Shown: positions 41,301 to 45,210 of the stretch, one piece after another
Position numbering within the stretch: the stretch's first letter is position 1
Layout: each line of letters starts with the position of its first letter
Assembly (NCBI GenBank): GCA_017555025.1
Contig: JAFZHC010000021.1
Location: 1-45,210 of the forward strand
Source: Akkermansia sp.
GTDB lineage: Bacteria > Verrucomicrobiota > Verrucomicrobiia > Verrucomicrobiales > Akkermansiaceae
Reading direction: 5' to 3'
DNA: 45,210 nucleotides
Program-made: the position numbers and the translations under genes
The notes under the pieces: generated by a model
The model's input: the letters and a program-made list of their open reading frames with translations, nothing else
What the model was told of the DNA's origin: nothing
Database searches by the model: none

Positions 41301-42383
41301 ATGGCGGACGTTCAACAAGTAGGCGGTAGAATGCGGGAGTCCAATATGGAGCTCTTACGCATTTTTTGTATGTTTGGGATAGTTTGCCTGCATACTTGTG
41401 GTCCGTTTCTGAGGGATGCTTCAGGGATTTCCCTGATATATTTCTCCCTCTTTAACAGCATATTCAATACCGGAGTAACTTTGTTTGTGCTTATTTCCGG
41501 TTATTTTGGGATACGCAGCTCGGGGCGAAAAGTTTTTTCGCTCTGGCTGCAGGTGTTCCTTTATTCTCTTTTAGGAGCATTTGTAATGTATTGGGGTGGG
41601 GATTCCTCTGCATTGGATGCAAATCATATAAAATCTGTTATTTTGCCGGTTTCCTCTAATAAGTATTGGTTTGTTACGGCCTATGTTGTATTGATGATTT
41701 TTTCACCGTGGTTGAATGAATTGGCGTCTTTTTTACACAAAAAAAGTTTGTTTCGCCTAGTGTTAATTTTATTAATCGTTTTTAGTGTTATACCGACATT
41801 TTTAAGGACTTCTCTTCCCTGTTGTTCTAAAGGTAAAGATATTCCACAGATTTTAATGGTATATATGATTGGTCGCTATATTGCGATGTATTGCAATTAT
41901 AATTTTAGCAAAATAAAATTGCTTTCCGTTGCTTTTTGCGGGCTTTTATTTGTGTTTTGTAGTGGAATTGCGCTCTCTTTGTTCATGCATCCTGAAGGCG
42001 GATGTTATTTTCCTGCTTCTGACGATTCCTCCCTTTTTTTAGTAAGTGCGAGTATTTGTTTGTTTTTGTTTTTTAGGAAATTTAAATTTTATTCGCGACC
42101 AATTAATTTTGTGTCTTCCCACATTCTGGCTGTTTATTTGATGGAATTCCCTATCAGAATGCAGCTCGAGCGGTATATTAATGTTTCATCTTACGTTCAG
42201 GATTGGTATTTTCCTGCTGTATTGTTTGGTTATGTTCTCCTTGTGATGACTATAGCCATTCTTATCGATATTGTTCGAACCCCGGTTCAGAGATTGATAG
42301 AGAATGGAATTGATAAACTGGGAACTCTGATAGTTCCGGTTGTTAAGAAATGTTTGTCGCGATGGTTTGATTTTGTTCGTTGA
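41301..42383 (+). CDS. Membrane acyltransferase, acyltransferase-3 family, AT-rich
   Basis: A 360-residue protein with about ten membrane helices. It begins with SNMELLRIFCMFGIVCLHT, the family's Arg and His motif, followed by LFVLISGYFGIR. Members O-acetylate surface sugars such as lipopolysaccharide or capsule. From about 41600 the gene is strikingly AT-rich (many TTTT and ATTTTA runs), unlike the genes on both sides, as often seen in exchanged surface-glycan genes. The Met codons at 41331 and 41346 are alternative starts. It ends at a terminator facing pgi. Confidence 0.87.
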   Translation: MADVQQVGGRMRESNMELLRIFCMFGIVCLHTCGPFLRDASGISLIYFSLFNSIFNTGVTLFVLISGYFGIRSSGRKVFSLWLQVFLYSLLGAFVMYWGGDSSALDANHIKSVILPVSSNKYWFVTAYVVLMIFSPWLNELASFLHKKSLFRLVLILLIVFSVIPTFLRTSLPCCSKGKDIPQILMVYMIGRYIAMYCNYNFSKIKLLSVAFCGLLFVFCSGIALSLFMHPEGGCYFPASDDSSLFLVSASICLFLFFRKFKFYSRPINFVSSHILAVYLMEFPIRMQLERYINVSSYVQDWYFPAVLFGYVLLVMTIAILIDIVRTPVQRLIENGIDKLGTLIVPVVKKCLSRWFDFVR

Positions 42384-42404
42384 GCCTTAATGGAGCAAAC
42401 GAGA

Positions 42405-42437
42405 AACCACCTGTGAACCCGAAGTTCACAGGTGGTT
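42405..42437. terminator. Terminator between convergent genes
   Basis: A 14-bp perfect stem (42405-42418 with 42424-42437) with a 5-nt loop, between the acyltransferase and pgi genes. T-runs are short. Confidence 0.75.
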
Positions 42438-42465
42438 CTGCATATTTATCGGTCAGCCGTTTGAT

Positions 42466-44001
42466 TTACTTGGTGGCAAACGTGTCGGCGCAGGGGCAAG
42501 TGGATATGGTCCAATTGGCCTTACCGCTTTCTGCGATGTGAACCAGAGCGTGGTAGGTATCTTCGACATCGGCGCCAACCTTCGTTGCGATTTCTTCAGC
42601 CGTTGCGGGAGTGGTGCTCAGGGCTGCCTCTGCACTAGCCAGCAGCTTGAGGAATACGTTGGCGGCAAGCTTGCCTGCCTGTACACCCGGCTGATGGTAG
42701 GCGTTGATGTGAATGAGGCTGGCGTAGAAGCTCACGGCACGCTCGAAGAGGGCAATCAGCATACCCAGCGTATAGGCATTGACTGTGGGGATGGAGATGG
42801 TGATGCTCTGACGGCCGCTCTCACTGAGAGCCTTACGCGTGCCACGCAGGAAGCCCTGCAGATAGTCGCCGGCGGTGAAGGCGTCCTCAACCTTCACGGT
42901 GTCGGTCGGTGCCTGACGTACCTCGATGAAGGTGACGAAGAAGTTATTGAGACCATCGCGCAGCTGCTGAACATAGGCGTGTTGGTCGGTAGAACCCTTG
43001 TTACCGTAGACAGAGATACCTTGGTTGACAGTCTTGCCGTCTAGGTCGAGCTCCTTGCCCAGAGATTCCATGATGAGCTGCTGCAGGTATTTAGAGAAGA
43101 GGACGAGGCTGTCCTTGTAAGGAAGCACCACCATGTCCTTCTTACCTTTGCCCTCGCCGGCGGCATACCAGGCCAGCGCAAGCTTCATGGAGGCGTTGGC
43201 TGCGGTATCAGCCACGCGAGTGCGGGCGTCCATGTCGGCAGCACCCTTCAACAGGGCATCAACGTCAACGCCTTGCAGTGCCGCGGGTACAAGACCCACA
43301 ACGGAGGTTTCGGACGTACGGCCACCCACCCAGTCTTCCATGGGGAAGCGCTTTACCCAACCTTCTGCCACGGCAACCTTGTCGAGCGTAGAGCCTACGC
43401 CGGTAACAGCTACAGCCTGAGCGGCAAAGTTGAGCCCCTTGTCGGCAAAGTAGGCCTGTGCGCATACCATGCCGTTGCGTGTCTCGGGGGTGCCGCCGGA
43501 TTTGGAAATGACTACGGCCAGAGTCTCAGTAAGGGGCAGGGTATCCAGAACCTTGTACATGCCGTCCGGATCGGTGTTGTCGAGGAAAGCCATGTTCAGG
43601 CCGTCTGCGGGCAGAGCATCGGCTACGAGCTCGGGGCCGAGAGCCGAGCCACCAATGCCGATAACCAGACAGGTGCTGTACTTTTTGCCGTTGGGGGCGA
43701 GAATCTTGCCGTTGAGCACATCGGCGGCAAAAGATTTAAGGTCAGCCAAGGGGCCGTCAATTTTGGCTTTCAGCTCGGCAGTCGGAGCAATAGCGCTGTT
43801 GCGCAGCCAGTAGTGCCCCACCATACGGTTCTCATCGGGGTTGGCGATGGTGCCGGCTTCGAGGGCTGCAATATCGCTGTAGGCTCGCTCGATGAGCGGG
43901 GTCATTTCCGTCAGGAACTCAGGAGTGAGCGGCAGTTTGGAAAAATCCAGAGAAATCCCCATTTCGGGGTAACGCAGAAGCTGTTGAGCGTACTGTTTCA
44001 T
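42466..44001 (-). CDS. pgi: Glucose-6-phosphate isomerase
   Basis: Interconverts glucose 6-phosphate and fructose 6-phosphate in the cytosol. The 511 residues contain CLVIGIGGSALGPELV, VISKSGGTPET (sugar-phosphate binding), GGRTSETSVVGLV, KGKKDMVVLPYKDSL and GNKGSTDQHAYVQQLRDG, the catalytic Glu/His/Lys region of the family. The start at 44001 follows its promoter by 11 nt, with no room for a long leader. The -10 box of pgi overlaps the end of the upstream acyltransferase gene. Confidence 0.96.
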   Translation of the reverse strand: MKQYAQQLLRYPEMGISLDFSKLPLTPEFLTEMTPLIERAYSDIAALEAGTIANPDENRMVGHYWLRNSAIAPTAELKAKIDGPLADLKSFAADVLNGKILAPNGKKYSTCLVIGIGGSALGPELVADALPADGLNMAFLDNTDPDGMYKVLDTLPLTETLAVVISKSGGTPETRNGMVCAQAYFADKGLNFAAQAVAVTGVGSTLDKVAVAEGWVKRFPMEDWVGGRTSETSVVGLVPAALQGVDVDALLKGAADMDARTRVADTAANASMKLALAWYAAGEGKGKKDMVVLPYKDSLVLFSKYLQQLIMESLGKELDLDGKTVNQGISVYGNKGSTDQHAYVQQLRDGLNNFFVTFIEVRQAPTDTVKVEDAFTAGDYLQGFLRGTRKALSESGRQSITISIPTVNAYTLGMLIALFERAVSFYASLIHINAYHQPGVQAGKLAANVFLKLLASAEAALSTTPATAEEIATKVGADVEDTYHALVHIAESGKANWTISTCPCADTFATK

Positions 44002-44012
44002 AACGGGGGCGG

Positions 44013-44041
44013 ATTATACTCCTGACTGGGTTGCTTGGCAA
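44013..44041 (-). promoter_or_regulatory. Promoter of pgi, very short leader
   Basis: On the minus strand, TTGCCA (44036-44041), 17 nt, perfect TATAAT (44013-44018). The -10 box contains the TAA stop of the upstream gene. Predicted leader about 5 nt. Confidence 0.72.
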
Positions 44042-45015
44042 GCTTTTATTCTGTTTGTCAGCAGCTGCAAGCATTTATGAATAACATTGAACAAAAACGA
44101 AACCGGCAGGGTGAGGGTGTATACCAGTATGGCCTGCGCATCTCGCAGCTCCGGGAACCAGCGATTGCATCCTATGAGTATCAATATGTGGAAGTAGTAT
44201 ACATTGGCGGAATGAAAACGTCCTACATATCCCAGAAGAGGAAGGGTGAATGAACTGAAGTGATTGCAGAACAGGAGCAGGGCAACTACCAGCGGCCATG
44301 TGCTCAGCAGGAAGATGCTGCCTGCCCCGGTTAGGTTGCGCATGGCATATTCGACATAGGCCAGTATGATAATGCAGATAAGGGCGAGCGGTATGCGTCT
44401 GAACCTTGATGAAATAAGAGCGGAGTATTGGTGAACTAGATAACCGGTCGTCAGGAAAGGGAGTGCTGTGACAATTGCATTGGCACGCATGATAAAAAGC
44501 GTGTCACTATCCAGTTCCGGCAGTAATTGTTTGCCGTAGGCTCTCAGAATGTAGGCAATTATGTAGAGCAGCGGCGCCCATGCAATGAATTTAGGCGCAT
44601 AGCGTATTAACAGCCGGAACAGCAATAGCCCTTGCCACACCGCCGTAAGATACCACAGATGAGTGCTGATGATGTGGCCGGTAAATAAGTTCAGAAAAAG
44701 TACCCCTGCAGAGTAACGACTCAGCGGGGCTCCATCGAACAAATAGAATGTCAGGTACAAAGCATTACAGGCAAGGCTGAGCCCGAATGTTTTTTTCGAC
44801 CATTTTGCGGCTTTGTACAGCTCTCGCTCCCTATCATCGGAGTAAAGCAGAAAACCGGTAATTGCCAAAAAGCAGGGCGTTGCTATACCCATTAATGGCG
44901 TTAATGCGCTTTTGCCCCATAGTTCCGAGTGTACCACTACCACCAGAAAAGAACACAGCGCCTTCAGAACATAAAGGGACTCTATTCGTTGTTTCTGTGT
45001 TATACTATTGCTCAC
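44014..45015 (-). CDS. Membrane acyltransferase, acyltransferase-3 family
   Basis: A 333-residue protein with about ten membrane helices. The family's N-terminal block is present: ESLYVLKALCSFLVVVVHSE, then ATPCFLAITGFLLYSDD. It probably transfers acetyl or another acyl group to a surface sugar. Its base composition matches the surroundings, unlike the AT-rich relative on the other side of pgi. It starts with GTG two bases after the predicted transcript start. Its stop codon is embedded in the pgi promoter. Confidence 0.87.
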   Translation of the reverse strand: MSNSITQKQRIESLYVLKALCSFLVVVVHSELWGKSALTPLMGIATPCFLAITGFLLYSDDRERELYKAAKWSKKTFGLSLACNALYLTFYLFDGAPLSRYSAGVLFLNLFTGHIISTHLWYLTAVWQGLLLFRLLIRYAPKFIAWAPLLYIIAYILRAYGKQLLPELDSDTLFIMRANAIVTALPFLTTGYLVHQYSALISSRFRRIPLALICIIILAYVEYAMRNLTGAGSIFLLSTWPLVVALLLFCNHFSSFTLPLLGYVGRFHSANVYYFHILILIGCNRWFPELRDAQAILVYTLTLPVSFLFNVIHKCLQLLTNRIKACQATQSGV

Positions 45016-45023
45016 GGCCGCGC

Positions 45024-45052
45024 AGTGTACCCTACGCGGAAAGTTTTGTCAA
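45024..45052 (-). promoter_or_regulatory. Promoter of the second acyltransferase gene, leaderless GTG
   Basis: On the minus strand, perfect TTGACA (45047-45052), 17 nt, TACACT (45024-45029), 8 nt to the GTG. Predicted leader about 2 nt. Confidence 0.72.
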
Positions 45053-45210
45053 TGTTTGAAATAAAGAAACGGGTCTGTTTCAGATTTGCTGGTAGAAGGT
45101 TCGAGACGTTTTATGCTTCCTTTGAAGTCTCAGGAAGTAAACTTGTCGTAGTTTCAGGAACAGATACCGCACATCAAACAATCCGCACGCCTTTGCCTGT
45201 ATCCGTTTGA
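45052..45210 (+). CDS. Possible small protein of 52 residues
   Basis: A short frame with a basic N-terminal half, starting MFEIKKRVCFRFAGRRFETF, and a complete stop at the window end. It resembles no family I know. Its ATG lies at the -35 box of the divergent acyltransferase promoter, and no promoter of its own is clear. It could be a chance frame. Confidence 0.3.
   Translation: MFEIKKRVCFRFAGRRFETFYASFEVSGSKLVVVSGTDTAHQTIRTPLPVSV

Overview
The window is about 45 kb of a bacterial chromosome with 38 protein-coding calls and one initiator tRNA. It looks like a gut-type Verrucomicrobiota of the Akkermansia kind. The main reasons are a 2,594-residue passenger-type surface protein that ends in a VPEP...RRRRK sorting tail (PEP-CTERM type), a stand-alone type II pseudopilin, a DUF6714 protein, a sugar-metabolism gene set (GH36 alpha-galactosidase, phosphohexomutase, glucose-6-phosphate isomerase) and moderately high GC. 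The taxon is an inference from protein style, not from a marker gene.

Layout. 1-8.4 kb: the 3' end of an ankyrin gene, a TMEM43-like membrane protein, phosphohexomutase, a prepilin-like protein followed by DAHP synthase, and a four-gene zinc/manganese ABC importer operon. 8.4-15.3 kb: sigma-54 (rpoN), DUF1015-serA, and cysK-thiE-thiM. 15.3-19.8 kb: a tightly overlapping operon of Bax inhibitor-1, Jag-type RNA-binding protein, thioredoxin-like protein, lipoprotein and alpha-galactosidase. 19.9-24.3 kb: a secreted cysteine-peptidase-like protein, DUF6714, tRNA-fMet, and M28 peptidase - family 4-like uracil-DNA glycosylase - Sel1 lipoprotein. 24.6-34.9 kb: the giant adhesin, then a two-gene ABC-2 transporter. 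35-40.1 kb: a large secreted protein with an acidic tail, and an operon of a small membrane protein, an AmgK-like kinase and a CHASE2 protein with no output domain. 40.3-45.2 kb: aldo/keto reductase, an AT-rich acyltransferase, pgi, a second acyltransferase and a possible small ORF.

The strongest system-level signal is how genes start. Reading upstream of each operon's first gene, I repeatedly find a good sigma-70-like promoter whose -10 box sits only 6-12 nt before the start codon, so the predicted transcript begins at, or within about 6 nt of, the ATG or GTG. In at least three cases (Bax inhibitor-1, the secreted protein ending at 20743, the membrane protein ending at 40137) the predicted +1 is the A of the ATG. 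Such transcripts cannot carry a Shine-Dalgarno site. Genes inside operons mostly start by stop/start overlap (ATGA, GTGA, TGATG), also usually without a clear Shine-Dalgarno site. The exceptions with real leaders are the giant adhesin (about 35 nt) and DUF1015-serA (about 26 nt). This suggests that leaderless initiation plus translational coupling is the default here. Several start codons in the annotation below were chosen on this basis.
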